Shown here one piece after another: positions 33,049-42,295 of a stretch of 46,515 nt of DNA (position 1 is the stretch's first letter; each line of letters opens with the position of its first letter). Source of the stretch: Desulfurivibrio sp. (lineage in GTDB: Bacteria; Desulfobacterota; Desulfobulbia; Desulfobulbales; SURF-16). A program made the position numbers and the translations under genes. Location: contig QZKJ01000032.1 of NCBI GenBank assembly GCA_003605035.1, positions 1 through 46,515 on the forward strand. The letters are read 5' to 3'. Below the pieces are notes generated by a model. That model worked only from the letters and a program-made list of their open reading frames with translations, had not been told where the DNA came from and did not search any database.

Positions 33049-33810
33049 TCACTCCGTTGCAGGCGGAGCTGGAACCCCGGGGACCTGGATGCTCTGGGGA
33101 GCCATACGCGTGGTGCCCCTGACCGTCCTGGTGGACTGTACGGGGCTGCTGCTTCTTGCCTTGTCAAGTTGTACCCGATTTGTCTGCGCTGGCGCTGCCG
33201 CCGGAGTTTTACCCGGCGCTTTGGGCAGAGGGGGCGGGGTGATACGGGACTTTTTCGGATCTATGAGCATTTTTTCTATGGTTTCCGAGCCTTTTTGAAA
33301 AACGATGCGGTCAGCTTCCACTTCAGCAACCGTATAGCCGCTGAAATTTTCACCTACTGCCAGCTGCGCATAGTTTCTTTCCTTGTCCTGGGGGGCAGCC
33401 TGCCTGGTCGTGATTTTTCTGTTCAGCACGGTTGCCCTGGGGGAGGGATAGGCGACCAGACCTTTGCGTATCTCGCCAATGATGATTGAGCCGGCATAAA
33501 AGACGGCATCCATGTCGACAGAAAGTGAGGCTGTGTCTTCCCCCGAGCCATCCCCACTTCCATCGGCAGCACTCTCGATGCTCCGCTCTTCGTTAAACAG
33601 GTACCCTTTGTTGAAGTCCGGCAGGGCAATGGGTACCGGCGGGTAGAAGATCACATTTCTTTCCGCGGGATATGCGGCCTGTGGTCTGGCCTGCCTGTCT
33701 TCGCTGACCGGCGGAGCGGGTATGCCCCCGCCCCGCAGGGCAACGATCGACTCCTTGGCCAGAAATATCAGCGACAGACTGAGTGTTATGGCGGCGATGA
33801 TTTTAACCAT
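33049..33810 (-). CDS. gspC: GspC-like inner membrane protein of the T2SS
   Basis: 253 residues: one N-terminal membrane segment (MVKIIAAITLSLSLIFLAKE), a proline-rich periplasmic linker, then an HR-like domain (about 110-190: VDMDAVFYAGSIIIGEIRK ... GENFSGYTVAEVEADRIVFQKGSETI), which is the GspC/PulC homology region that docks on the N0 domain of GspD. The C-terminal 60 residues are proline/threonine-rich; there is no PDZ or coiled coil. It overlaps the gspM stop by eight bases. Position beside gspD supports the call, though the HR region is divergent. Confidence 0.72.
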   Translation of the reverse strand: MVKIIAAITLSLSLIFLAKESIVALRGGGIPAPPVSEDRQARPQAAYPAERNVIFYPPVPIALPDFNKGYLFNEERSIESAADGSGDGSGEDTASLSVDMDAVFYAGSIIIGEIRKGLVAYPSPRATVLNRKITTRQAAPQDKERNYAQLAVGENFSGYTVAEVEADRIVFQKGSETIEKMLIDPKKSRITPPPLPKAPGKTPAAAPAQTNRVQLDKARSSSPVQSTRTVRGTTRMAPQSIQVPGVPAPPATE

Positions 33811-34372
33811 TTTTTAACGTGTAGAAACCTTTCAGATCAATAAATATTTTCATCTCTGTTTTCTTATACGGCTTCAGGGTGAAACTCTCCACCTGAAAGA
33901 GTTTGTCCGAGCGGTACAGCTGAGCGATAAAATCAACAAATTGACTCAGGGTGCCGGAAAGACGGATCTTGATGGAAATTTCCTGGTAATCGCGGGGCGT
34001 GGTTTTACCCCCCCCGCCGCTGACCATGGGCCTGATGGATTCCGGTTCCAGGCCGGCCTTGGTCACCTGCTCCTGCAGCATGATCTGCATGGCCGAGGAT
34101 ATCTCTTCCGGAGAGGTGCCGCTGAAAAGATATTTTTCCAGCTTGTCAGACTTCTGCTTGAGCCGCGCGACTCTTTTCTTCAGGGCTGGCAGCTGGTTGG
34201 CCGCTTCCTGATACTGACTCAGCAGACTTTGTTTTTCCGCGGCCGCGGCCAGCTGGTTGCTGTAGGCCTGCAGGCTCAGCCGGCCGACATTGAGCAGGAG
34301 CAGCAGGCCGGCCAGGGTGAGAAAGAGGATCTTGCGGTCAAGACCTTTGAGAAGCATGATGAGCTGGTTCAT
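33803..34372 (-). CDS. gspM: GspM/PilO-like T2SS inner membrane platform protein
   Basis: 189 residues with one N-terminal membrane segment (KILFLTLAGLLLLLNVGRL), a coiled coil (AAAEKQSLLSQYQEAANQLPALKKRVARLKQ) and a ferredoxin-like periplasmic domain ending IFIDLKGFYTL. This is the GspM/PilO architecture. It pairs with GspL in the inner membrane platform. The ATG overlaps the gspL stop by four bases (ATGA). Confidence 0.75.
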   Translation of the reverse strand: MNQLIMLLKGLDRKILFLTLAGLLLLLNVGRLSLQAYSNQLAAAAEKQSLLSQYQEAANQLPALKKRVARLKQKSDKLEKYLFSGTSPEEISSAMQIMLQEQVTKAGLEPESIRPMVSGGGGKTTPRDYQEISIKIRLSGTLSQFVDFIAQLYRSDKLFQVESFTLKPYKKTEMKIFIDLKGFYTLKNG

Positions 34373-35511
34373 TGGCCGCCGATCTCCACATGGAAATATG
34401 TTTGGTTTTTGCGCCGGCTGGTTGATTTGAGTTTGGCATTGCCAAGGGCATCGAGTTTGGCTGTCAGCGCGGCGATATCTGCCGTGTATCCCTGCAGCTG
34501 GATATCGCCTGTCTTGTCATCCATGCGCATCTGGTCAAGATAGCTGTTTTCCGGCAAGGCCCTGGTCGCCTTTTCCAGGAAACGGATGATGTCGAAGTTG
34601 GCGCCGATGGCTTCAATCCGGCCGATGGCATCGACAAGCTGTTTTTCTTCGATGCGGAGTTTCTCCACCTCTTTGACGCCTGGCCGCAGTGTTGCGATCT
34701 CCGTATCAAATTTCTTCAGCGCGGTTAATACGTTATATTCCTTTAATGCCCCGGCGGCAATCAGGGCCACGAGATTGAGCACACAGAGGACGATGAGGGC
34801 GTAGCGGAGATAGTCCGGCCGGCGATAGGTGGGCGGCAGCAGGTTCAACTCCTTATGCAGGGCCTTTTCAGCCAGGAGCAGGCCGGCATCCTGAAAGCCG
34901 CTCCCCGCTTGGGCCGCCGGTTTATATACCGTTTCGCCGGCATTGAGGGCGGTCAGCTCCTCAATGGAGGGGTCATTGTGACAGAGGAGGCGGTCCTTGA
35001 TCTTTTTATCCGAAAAGAGGAGCAGCTTGGGGAACCGGCCGGGCAACAGCAGGGCCCATTCCTTTTTTTTGCCGAGCCGGGTAACAAAACGCTGGCTTTC
35101 CGGGAAGAGCCCGGCAAGCTGGAATCCCTGGGCAGTCGCCTCGTCCAGCAGGGGCAGCACGGCTTCCTCCGGGACGGCATACAGGCAGACGTTGTAACCC
35201 TGTTTGTCGCGCAACGCGGCAAAGCTGTGCAGCAGCTTGCCCTCAAAAGGGGCCAGCATCTCAAGTTGATAGCTGATGGCCTCTTTGAGGTCAGCGGTTT
35301 TCAGGGGCAGGGTGAATTTTTTGAAGAAAAGAAGATCTTCGGCAATATAAAACAGGACATCAAGACCGGCCGGGCCCTTTGGCGCACAGTAGCGGACCAG
35401 CCGGCTGCCCAGTTCGGTGACGGGCTGGGCAATGAACTCAACCTCCTGTTTGAAGGAGGAACTGATCTGCACGCCGTCGTGCCGGATGAGGATATCCACT
35501 CTCTCTTTCAT
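34369..35511 (-). CDS. gspL: GspL/PilM-PilN-like T2SS inner membrane platform protein
   Basis: 380 residues. The cytoplasmic N-terminal half (about 1-235) resembles the actin-like PilM/GspL fold (VDILIRHDGVQISSSF... LPLKTADLKEAISYQLEML); a membrane segment follows (LRYALIVLCVLNLVALIAAGAL, about 240-262), then a coiled region and a PilN-like periplasmic domain. It links the GspE ATPase to the membrane platform. ATG 35511 is preferred over GTG 35517 because it forms an ATGA overlap with the gspK stop and has AGGGTGG upstream. Confidence 0.78.
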   Translation of the reverse strand: MKERVDILIRHDGVQISSSFKQEVEFIAQPVTELGSRLVRYCAPKGPAGLDVLFYIAEDLLFFKKFTLPLKTADLKEAISYQLEMLAPFEGKLLHSFAALRDKQGYNVCLYAVPEEAVLPLLDEATAQGFQLAGLFPESQRFVTRLGKKKEWALLLPGRFPKLLLFSDKKIKDRLLCHNDPSIEELTALNAGETVYKPAAQAGSGFQDAGLLLAEKALHKELNLLPPTYRRPDYLRYALIVLCVLNLVALIAAGALKEYNVLTALKKFDTEIATLRPGVKEVEKLRIEEKQLVDAIGRIEAIGANFDIIRFLEKATRALPENSYLDQMRMDDKTGDIQLQGYTADIAALTAKLDALGNAKLKSTSRRKNQTYFHVEIGGQ

Positions 35512-36491
35512 GACCACCCTTCTTCCCAGGCAAAATAATTGACCTTGCCGCCCCGCAGCTCAAATAAGACCCGGACCTCGACCGCCGCCGTTTCCTGGCC
35601 CTGGTCTTGTTCCCTGGCCGCCAGGGCATCAGCATCCACGCCCGCGTCACCCCGGCCGACAATGGAGTAATATCTGTTGTTGCCGGATGAGTAGGTCAGC
35701 CCCGCCGAACACTCGTCGAAGCGTTCATCCCCTAAAATCTGCCGGGCCTGTTCCTGGCTCAGGGCGCCATACAGCTCCTGGGCCTCATGGTAGGCCTTGA
35801 TCTTTTCCCCGTCGCCTTCCGTGAGAAAATCAAGCATCAGCGGGGTCAGGCTGTTGAAATTGATTAAGCCGGTATCGTTGTGCACGGTGAAAATCTCATT
35901 GGCCCTGAAGAGGCCGGCCAGCGGGTCGGTGCCGTTAATAAGAAAGAATTCGGAGGGGTCCATGATTTTGCCGTTGCGCGGGATATAGGGATCATCCAGG
36001 GCCTCGTAGACTTCCAGCTCCGCACCGTTTAAACGGAGCAGATCATCGCTGTCTGTCCAGTCCTGCAGGGAATCTATGATTATTTGCCTTTGCTCGGGAT
36101 CGATCTTCATATATTCCAGAAAAAGTTCCAGTAACGGCTGGTTCAATTTGTTCAGGTCGAGTTTGCCGGATTCATTGACCACATAATAACGTAAATGGCC
36201 TGTCTCCAGGAAGGTGTTATATTCATAGCCCTCCAGAAACTTCTCATAATCCTCATTAATATATTCAACCGGCTTGTCAAGCAGTCTGAACAGGCCCAGG
36301 TTCACCCCCCCCTCTGCCAGGCAGAGTTCGGCTGCCTGGGTTTTGGCATTGAAGGCAACCTGCAGTTCCGTGCGCACGTTCAGGATGAGCTGGGCAGCGA
36401 GAAAGGAGATGAGCAGCATGATGACAATCACCACGACCAGCGCAAAACCCTGCTGCCTGACGCTTTTTCTCCCTGTTGAAACGATTAGCAT
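35508..36491 (-). CDS. gspK: GspK minor pseudopilin
   Basis: 327 residues. The type IV pilin-like leader ends RQQG, cleaved before FALVVVIVIMLLISFLAAQLIL, with glutamate replaced at position five of the mature helix as in other GspK proteins (no Glu5). The body holds a large alpha domain (KLDLNKLNQPLLELFLEYMK ... IIDSLQDWTDSDDLLRLNGAE), characteristic of GspK. It caps the pseudopilus tip with GspI and GspJ. Glu-rich segments may bind calcium. Confidence 0.88.
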   Translation of the reverse strand: MLIVSTGRKSVRQQGFALVVVIVIMLLISFLAAQLILNVRTELQVAFNAKTQAAELCLAEGGVNLGLFRLLDKPVEYINEDYEKFLEGYEYNTFLETGHLRYYVVNESGKLDLNKLNQPLLELFLEYMKIDPEQRQIIIDSLQDWTDSDDLLRLNGAELEVYEALDDPYIPRNGKIMDPSEFFLINGTDPLAGLFRANEIFTVHNDTGLINFNSLTPLMLDFLTEGDGEKIKAYHEAQELYGALSQEQARQILGDERFDECSAGLTYSSGNNRYYSIVGRGDAGVDADALAAREQDQGQETAAVEVRVLFELRGGKVNYFAWEEGWS

Positions 36492-36517
36492 ATGTTTTGC
36501 CGGCCTGCAACGTTTAC

Positions 36518-36874
36518 CTACAGGAAGGGCTGCAGTTTGAGTGTTGCCAGCTCGCCGCTGGCGCTTTGCACGGCTATCAGCCGGTATTTTTCACCCTCGA
36601 TGAACAGGGTGCCCTCCTCTTCCACTTCCACATCCTCGGCCAGTGGATCGATGCCGGTGAATTTCGCCTCCTCGCTGAAGATGAGCAGCTCCTCAAATAC
36701 AGCTTGGCGTGTTTTGCCGACTTTTTCTATATTTTTCAGAGAAATGGAGAAATTTTGCAGGACGGCGACATAGGCCAGGCCAAGGATGAGCACGGCCACC
36801 AGCACCTCCAGCAGGGTAAATCCCATTTGTGCCGCGGCGCCCAGCGGTAAAACTTTCACGGGGTTAAATCTCAT
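36518..36874 (-). CDS. gspI: GspI minor pseudopilin
   Basis: 118 residues from MRFNPVKVLPLG; this ATG (36874) follows the gspJ stop region closely and gives a leader ending AAQMG, cleaved before FTLLEVLVAVLILGLAYVAVLQNF, with Glu5 present. Short C-terminal beta region. It nucleates the pseudopilus tip. It overlaps the gspJ end by 11 bases. The start remains uncertain; the frame is open further upstream. Confidence 0.78.
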   Translation of the reverse strand: MRFNPVKVLPLGAAAQMGFTLLEVLVAVLILGLAYVAVLQNFSISLKNIEKVGKTRQAVFEELLIFSEEAKFTGIDPLAEDVEVEEEGTLFIEGEKYRLIAVQSASGELATLKLQPFL

Positions 36875-37484
36875 CTGTGCGGGTTTCCACCTGGCACCAT
36901 GGGGTAAAATTGAATTCCCTGTCATCATAGATCACGGTCACCGAACTGCTGTCCTCCTCATAGGAAAAAGACAAAGGCCGGCAATCTTCCACCAGCACCT
37001 GCATATCTTCCAAAGCCGGTACATAATCCTCGGCGTAATCGATGTTGTAGAAATCCCTTTTTTCCTGATAATAGAGGGTGTCGCTGTCAGGATCATAACG
37101 ATACACGGCAATCACCACTCCGGCAAGAGGATAGAGCAGGGGCGCCCGGGTGGTAATGCGCAGCATGGTGTCATCCGCGACAATGGCCACCTGCTTCTTC
37201 TGCTCATCATACCAGCCGTGCCTGATCTGGCGCTGCAGGATGCCGAGCAGACCATGTTCCCGCTCAAGCAGGAGGATGCGGTTATCCCCTTTTTCGGCAA
37301 ACCTGATGCTGACATTCAAGATTGAGTAGATCATGGAGGACACCATGGTCAGCAGGAATACGGCGACCATCACCTCAAACAGGGTAAAGCCTTTCCCGCC
37401 TGCCCCGGCGGCCGAAGACGCCTGCCCGGCCGCAGGATCTCTGCTGCCCGGCCGGCCCTCATGAACCTTGTTACGCATGGCCAT
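36864..37484 (-). CDS. gspJ: GspJ minor pseudopilin
   Basis: 206 residues with a long leader ending GGKG, cleaved before FTLFEVMVAVFLLTMVSSMIYSIL; Glu5 is present. The body is the two-sheet GspJ type (VYRYDPDSDTLYYQEKRDFYNI ... VLVEDCRPLSFSYEED). It assembles with GspI and GspK. The 32-residue leader is unusually long and proline/alanine/glycine-rich. It starts eight bases after gspH. Confidence 0.82.
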   Translation of the reverse strand: MAMRNKVHEGRPGSRDPAAGQASSAAGAGGKGFTLFEVMVAVFLLTMVSSMIYSILNVSIRFAEKGDNRILLLEREHGLLGILQRQIRHGWYDEQKKQVAIVADDTMLRITTRAPLLYPLAGVVIAVYRYDPDSDTLYYQEKRDFYNIDYAEDYVPALEDMQVLVEDCRPLSFSYEEDSSSVTVIYDDREFNFTPWCQVETRTDEI

Positions 37485-37491
37485 CAGCTTC

Positions 37492-37929
37492 TTAACGTAT
37501 CACCGGCAGGGCCGTGAGCGGGTCGAGATTGATCGTCCGGCTCCTGCTGCCTGCGGTCAGAGAAATGGTTGCCGGGGTGACCGTTGACCGCGGGGTGAAG
37601 ATGACTAGCGGCGGGTCCAGGATCAGTTCGCTTTCCTCATTGAGATCCAGTTCCCGCACCTCCTGTTCTCCCGCCGCCCGATCCAGCAGGAGATTGTGGT
37701 CTTCAACGGTCATTTGTATCTGCTGACCGGAGACCACTGCCTGCAGCCGAATTGCCCGCATCTGGGCCATAAGGTCCCCCACCTGTTTTCTCAAATCAAG
37801 TCCGGCCAGGAAGTTTCCCACCGCCGGGGCGGCAATGCCTGCCAGAATTCCCAGCATGACCAGCACGGTGAGCAGTTCAAAGAGGGAGAAGCCGGCGGAG
37901 CCGGTATCGCCCGCGAATCTTTTTTTCAT
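37492..37929 (-). CDS. gspH: GspH-like minor pseudopilin (FimT/GspH)
   Basis: 145 residues from MKKRFAGDTGSAG; this ATG (37929) has the strong GGAGGGCC site, the longer frame does not. Cleavage before FSLFELLTVLVMLGILAGIAAPAV, Glu5 present. The C-terminal part is a GspH/FimT beta domain (RKQVGDLMAQMRAIRLQAVVSGQQIQM...). It occupies the slot where gspG would normally lie. It lacks the conserved GspG pattern, so I call it GspH rather than the major pseudopilin. Confidence 0.78.
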   Translation of the reverse strand: MKKRFAGDTGSAGFSLFELLTVLVMLGILAGIAAPAVGNFLAGLDLRKQVGDLMAQMRAIRLQAVVSGQQIQMTVEDHNLLLDRAAGEQEVRELDLNEESELILDPPLVIFTPRSTVTPATISLTAGSRSRTINLDPLTALPVIR

Positions 37930-37974
37930 GGCCCTCCGGATTTTTTCCACTGCATTGGGCGGCCAGCTCCCTTT

Positions 37975-39198
37975 TCAGCCGGCGATATCATTGATGCTTA
38001 AGATAACCGTCAGCATGGAGACCACCACATAGCCGGCCACCAGGGCAATGACCAGAATAAAGGCCGGTTCAATCAGCGAGATCAACCGTTTGATGCGGCT
38101 GCGCAGCTCCTGGTCGTAATGATCGGCAATCTGGCCGCAGACCTCCCCTACCCTGCCCGATTCCTCGCCGATGGAGAGAAGATCCACGGCAAGTGCCGGC
38201 AGCAGCGCCTCGCCTTTGAGTTTGGCGCTGACCCGCTGCCCCACCTTCAATGCCTCGGTAGCCCGGTGCAGCAGTTGCTGGAACTGTTCATTGACGGCAA
38301 TGCCGGAGCAGATGCGCAAGGCGGTGGCCAGATGCACGCCGTTGTTCACCAGCACCTCCAGGGTACGGAAAATGCGGGTGGTCTCCAGTTCACAGATAAA
38401 ATTCGACAGCACCGGTATTTTCAGCGACAGCCGCTGGTAAAACCGCTTGCCTTCCGGCTGTTTCAGGTACCAGACCAGCAGCGCGACCGGGCCGCCCACC
38501 AGCAGCAGGACGATGAGATAGTGATTGGTGACAAAGGCGGCGACACTCATCATCAGGGCCACATGGACGGGGAGCTGCTGGCCCATTCCCTGAAAAAGCA
38601 CCTCGAACCTGGGCAGGATGGTGGTGATGAGCACGATGATGGCAATGATGCCGACCGTGAGCAGGATCAGGGGATAAACCGAGGCGGAGATAATATACTG
38701 CTGCAGTTCCTGAAAGGTCGACTGGTATTCGGAGATTTTCATCAGCATGGCGGGCAGGATGCCGCCTTCTTCTCCGGCCCTGGCAATATTGACGTACATG
38801 GGGGAAAAATGGGGAAAATCGGCAAGGGCCTGGGAGAATGATTTGCCCTCTTTGAGTTTTCTTTCGATGGAACCGCAGAATTCCTTGAAGGCCGGTTTCT
38901 GGCTGTGGTTTTTCATCACCCGCAGGGCCCCGTCCAGGGACAGGCCGGCGTTGAGCAGCATGGCGATCTGTTTGGTGAAAAAATCAATTTCCACCCGGGT
39001 TATCCTGTCCCGGCTGAAATGCAGGAAACTGGGCAGGCTGATCTGCGTTCTGCTGCCCGGGGTGTATGGCTTGATTTCCAGGGGACGGAAACCCTGCAGC
39101 AGCAGTTTTTTGGCGGCAGCGTTTTTGTCGGGTTCCTCCACCACCCCTTCCTTCACCGCATTGTTGCCGTCCAGTGCCGAGTATTTAAAGAGCGGCAT
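37975..39198 (-). CDS. gspF: GspF inner membrane platform protein
   Basis: 407 residues. Two T2SSF domains (about 70-190 and 275-395), each followed by membrane segments; signature segments FFTKQIAMLLNAGLSLDGALRVM, ADFPHFSPMYVNIARAGEEGGILPAML and a second ELETTRIFRTLEVLVNNGVHLATALRI, LSIGEESGRVGEVCGQIADHYDQE. It connects GspE to the growing pseudopilus. It overlaps the gspE stop by 14 bases. Confidence 0.92.
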   Translation of the reverse strand: MPLFKYSALDGNNAVKEGVVEEPDKNAAAKKLLLQGFRPLEIKPYTPGSRTQISLPSFLHFSRDRITRVEIDFFTKQIAMLLNAGLSLDGALRVMKNHSQKPAFKEFCGSIERKLKEGKSFSQALADFPHFSPMYVNIARAGEEGGILPAMLMKISEYQSTFQELQQYIISASVYPLILLTVGIIAIIVLITTILPRFEVLFQGMGQQLPVHVALMMSVAAFVTNHYLIVLLLVGGPVALLVWYLKQPEGKRFYQRLSLKIPVLSNFICELETTRIFRTLEVLVNNGVHLATALRICSGIAVNEQFQQLLHRATEALKVGQRVSAKLKGEALLPALAVDLLSIGEESGRVGEVCGQIADHYDQELRSRIKRLISLIEPAFILVIALVAGYVVVSMLTVILSINDIAG

Positions 39199-40858
39199 TG
39201 GTTGCTCCTCTGCTGACCCGGATCACCTCGGCAAGCGTGGTTTTACCCTCCCTGATCTTCAGCAGTCCATCCTGGAACATCTCTTTGAAACCTTCGTCAA
39301 CGGCGATCTTTTTCAGTTCACCCAGATCCTTTCTTTTGGCCACGGCCCGGCACAGCGCATCGCTCATGACGAGCAGCTCGTAGATGCCGATTCGTCCGCT
39401 GTAGCCGGTGCCGGAACAACTGGCACAGCCGGCGCCCCTGTACATGTCAAAGTCTTCGCCCGCGGGCAGATAACCGAGATGCTCGGAGAGGCGCCCCTGC
39501 AGGGTGCGGCATTGCTGGCAGATGCGGCGGACCAGGCGCTGGGCGAGCACGCCGCGCAGGGCGGAAGAGATGAGGAAGCTCTCCACGCCGATGTCGATGA
39601 GCCGGGTAACGGCGGACAGGGCGTCGTTGGTGTGCAGGGTGGAAAATACCAGGTGGCCGGTGAGGGACGACTGCACGGCAATTTCCGCGGTATCCAGATC
39701 CCGGATCTCCCCCACCATGATAACATCCGGGTCCTGGCGCACGATGGAGCGGAGCCCCTTGGCAAAGGTGAGGCCGATTTCCGGGCGCACCTGGGTCTGG
39801 TTGATCCCTTTCAGCTGGTATTCCACCGGATCTTCCAGGGTGATGATTTTATTGTTGCCGGTGTTGATCTGGTTCAAGGCGCAGTACAGGGTGGTGGTCT
39901 TGCCGCTGCCGGTGGGGCCGGTGACCAGGATGATGCCGTTCGGGTAGGAGATGAGTTGTGTGAACTGCTTTTCGATCTCCTCCCCCATGCCCAGATGACC
40001 CATGTCAAGGATGATGGATGCTTTTTCCAGGATGCGGATAACCACCCCTTCCCCATATATGGTAGGCATGGTGGAGACGCGCAGGTCGATTTCCTTGCCG
40101 CCGATGCGCATGGAGATCTTGCCGTCCTGGGGAATCCGTCTTTCCGCGATGTCAAGTGCGGCCAGCAGTTTTATTCTTGATATGATGGCTGCCTGCATGG
40201 ACAGCGGCGGCATTTCAAAGTCGTGGAGAATGCCGTCGATGCGGAAACGGATCAGCTGCCCCCCCTCGAAGGATTCGATATGAATATCGCTGGCCCGCCG
40301 GTTTACCGCTGTGTCAATGAGGTTGTTGACATACTTGATGACCGGGGCCTCGGAAGCCATATCCTTCAGCTTGTCGATGTCTGCCTCGTCAATGACGTAT
40401 TTCTCCGTCTCCAGTTCCTTGAGGCCGACATCATAATGCTCGTCCACCATTTTTTTGACATCGCTTTCCAGGGCCAGCTGGATTTCAAAGGGCTTGTTGA
40501 GCTGAATCTCGGTGGTGGAAAGGATATCGCCATCCAGGGGATCGTGGCAGATGAGGATGTTTTTGTCGCCCCGCCTGACCAGGGCAAAGGGATGTTCACG
40601 CAGAAAGATCTTGGCGATGTTGAGAGGCAGAAAGGCATCTTCCTCCTGCGGGGTATAGATGCTCAGGGACAGTTGTTCGGCAAGGCCGGCAAGCAGGTCT
40701 TCTTCGCTGATGAACCCCAGGGATACCAGGATTTCTCCCAGTCCCTGGGGTACTGATTCAAGATGGGTGAGTGCGCGCTCAAGCTGGTTTGGCTGCAGTT
40801 TGCGCTGGCGGACGAGCAGTTCGCCGATCTTTTCCTGTTTGCTGAAAAATACGGTCAT
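39185..40858 (-). CDS. gspE: GspE assembly ATPase
   Basis: 557 residues. An N-terminal MshEN/GspE-N region (1-150) is followed by the core ATPase: Walker A GPTGSGKTTTLY, Asp box ITLEDPVEYQ, Walker B PDVIMVGEIRD, His box TGHLVFSTLHTNDA and the arginine in ASDIHIE...RFRIDG. The zinc-binding CM element has CQQC and CASC. It powers pseudopilus assembly. gltA-like lies 27 bases upstream and gspF overlaps downstream. Confidence 0.94.
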   Translation of the reverse strand: MTVFFSKQEKIGELLVRQRKLQPNQLERALTHLESVPQGLGEILVSLGFISEEDLLAGLAEQLSLSIYTPQEEDAFLPLNIAKIFLREHPFALVRRGDKNILICHDPLDGDILSTTEIQLNKPFEIQLALESDVKKMVDEHYDVGLKELETEKYVIDEADIDKLKDMASEAPVIKYVNNLIDTAVNRRASDIHIESFEGGQLIRFRIDGILHDFEMPPLSMQAAIISRIKLLAALDIAERRIPQDGKISMRIGGKEIDLRVSTMPTIYGEGVVIRILEKASIILDMGHLGMGEEIEKQFTQLISYPNGIILVTGPTGSGKTTTLYCALNQINTGNNKIITLEDPVEYQLKGINQTQVRPEIGLTFAKGLRSIVRQDPDVIMVGEIRDLDTAEIAVQSSLTGHLVFSTLHTNDALSAVTRLIDIGVESFLISSALRGVLAQRLVRRICQQCRTLQGRLSEHLGYLPAGEDFDMYRGAGCASCSGTGYSGRIGIYELLVMSDALCRAVAKRKDLGELKKIAVDEGFKEMFQDGLLKIREGKTTLAEVIRVSRGATNAAL

Positions 40859-40885
40859 AGGACCTCGTTAAGGCTTTCTCCCGGT

Positions 40886-42295
40886 TTATGAAAAAATCCG
40901 TACATTACGCCCTTCTTTCAGATCTTTTCCTTCTAAATACCGTTTTATTGATTCTGCCGCAACCTTTCCTTGATAGACCGCCTTGGCGGCCGTCTGCGGC
41001 CCCAGCACGGCGTCTCCGCCGGAGAAAACCCAGGGCACGGAGGTCTGCAGGGTAAGGGGGTCAACCACATAGGTGCCCCAGCTGGTCACCTCCAGCGGCA
41101 GGTTGCTGTGGGCCGTGTGGTCCACCTTCTGGCTGATGGCCGGAATGATGGCGTCGGCCTCGATCATGAAATTCGATCCCTCAATAACCACCGGGCGGCA
41201 GCGGCCTGAGGCGTCACACTCACCGAGGGTCATCCGCTGGCATTCCACTCTGGCCACCCTGCCGTTTTCTCCATGTATCTTAACAGGTGCGGCCAGGAAT
41301 TCAATATGAACTCCTTCCTCTTCCAGATGATGAATCTCGGCCATGGAGGCGGGCATTTCCTTTCTGGTCCGCCGGTAAAGAATAAAGACATCTTTTGAAC
41401 CGGTGCGCAGGGCTGTTCTTGCCACGTCAATCGCCACGTTGCCGCCGCCGACCACCACGACCCTGCTGCCGAGATTGGTTTTTTCCCCCAGGCAGACATT
41501 GCGCAGATAGTCAACCCCATGGGTGACGCCCAGCAGCTCCTCGCCCTCCACCGCGAGTTTGCGGCTGTTATGGGCGCCCACGCTGACAAAAACCGCGTCA
41601 AAGCCCTGTTCATCCTTCAGCTGCCGCATGCTCAGGTCTTTTCCTATAGTAAGATTATTGACCACGGTTACGCCACAATTTTTTAGAGAATCGAATTCGG
41701 CATTGATGATGTCCCGGGGCAGCCGGTAGGGAGGAATGCCCACGGCCAGCATGCCGCCGAAGACGGGAAGGCTTTCAAATATGGTGCAGGCATAGCCCTC
41801 ATGGGCCAGATGATAGGCGGCCGTCATGCCCGCCGGTCCGGATCCGATGATCGCCACCTTCTTTTCCTTGGGCAGGGCGCAGGCGACTGCCATGTTCTTT
41901 TTATTATGCACCATCCAGTCCACCAGAAAACGTTCGAGCAGGCCGATGGCCACCGGGTCCCCTTTTTTTGCGCGGATGCATGATCCTTCGCACTGAAACT
42001 CGTGGGGGCAGACCCGGGAACAGACGGCGGGCAGGGAACTGGTTTGCCTGATGGCCCAGTAACCTTCCTCAAATCTGCCGTTGCGCAGATGCTCGATAAA
42101 GGCAGGGATATTGTTGTTGATCGGGCAGCCTTCCCGGCAGCTCGGTTTTTTGCATTGCAGGCAGCGGTTTGCTTCGTAAATGGCGGTTTTCTCGTCAAAA
42201 CCAAGGCACACTTCGGCAAAATTGCTGATCCTGTCGTTGACCGCGAGTTCCGGAGCCTTTTGCCGGGGTATGGCAAGACGTTCTTTCGGCTTCAT
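40886..42295 (-). CDS. gltA: NADPH-dependent glutamate synthase small-subunit-like oxidoreductase (GltA/NfnB family)
   Basis: 469 residues. N-terminal Fe-S region with two cysteine clusters (ANRCLQCKKPSCREGCPINN and VCSRVCPHEFQCEGSCI), FAD motif VAIIGSGPAGMTAAYHLA and NAD(P) motif VVVVGGGNVAIDVARTALR. This is the homotetrameric glutamate synthase small-subunit family, which also covers NfnB and sulfide dehydrogenase SudA; no NfnA-like FAD subunit is adjacent. Electron partner and true substrate are uncertain. AAGGAG ribosome site. It appears to be the first gene of the T2SS transcript, an unusual pairing. Confidence 0.85.
   Translation of the reverse strand: MKPKERLAIPRQKAPELAVNDRISNFAEVCLGFDEKTAIYEANRCLQCKKPSCREGCPINNNIPAFIEHLRNGRFEEGYWAIRQTSSLPAVCSRVCPHEFQCEGSCIRAKKGDPVAIGLLERFLVDWMVHNKKNMAVACALPKEKKVAIIGSGPAGMTAAYHLAHEGYACTIFESLPVFGGMLAVGIPPYRLPRDIINAEFDSLKNCGVTVVNNLTIGKDLSMRQLKDEQGFDAVFVSVGAHNSRKLAVEGEELLGVTHGVDYLRNVCLGEKTNLGSRVVVVGGGNVAIDVARTALRTGSKDVFILYRRTRKEMPASMAEIHHLEEEGVHIEFLAAPVKIHGENGRVARVECQRMTLGECDASGRCRPVVIEGSNFMIEADAIIPAISQKVDHTAHSNLPLEVTSWGTYVVDPLTLQTSVPWVFSGGDAVLGPQTAAKAVYQGKVAAESIKRYLEGKDLKEGRNVRIFS

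Noticed and set aside
38747-40180. 477-codon plus-strand open frame antisense to gspF/gspE
   Set aside because: Shadow of gspE/gspF, which show all catalytic motifs on the other strand.
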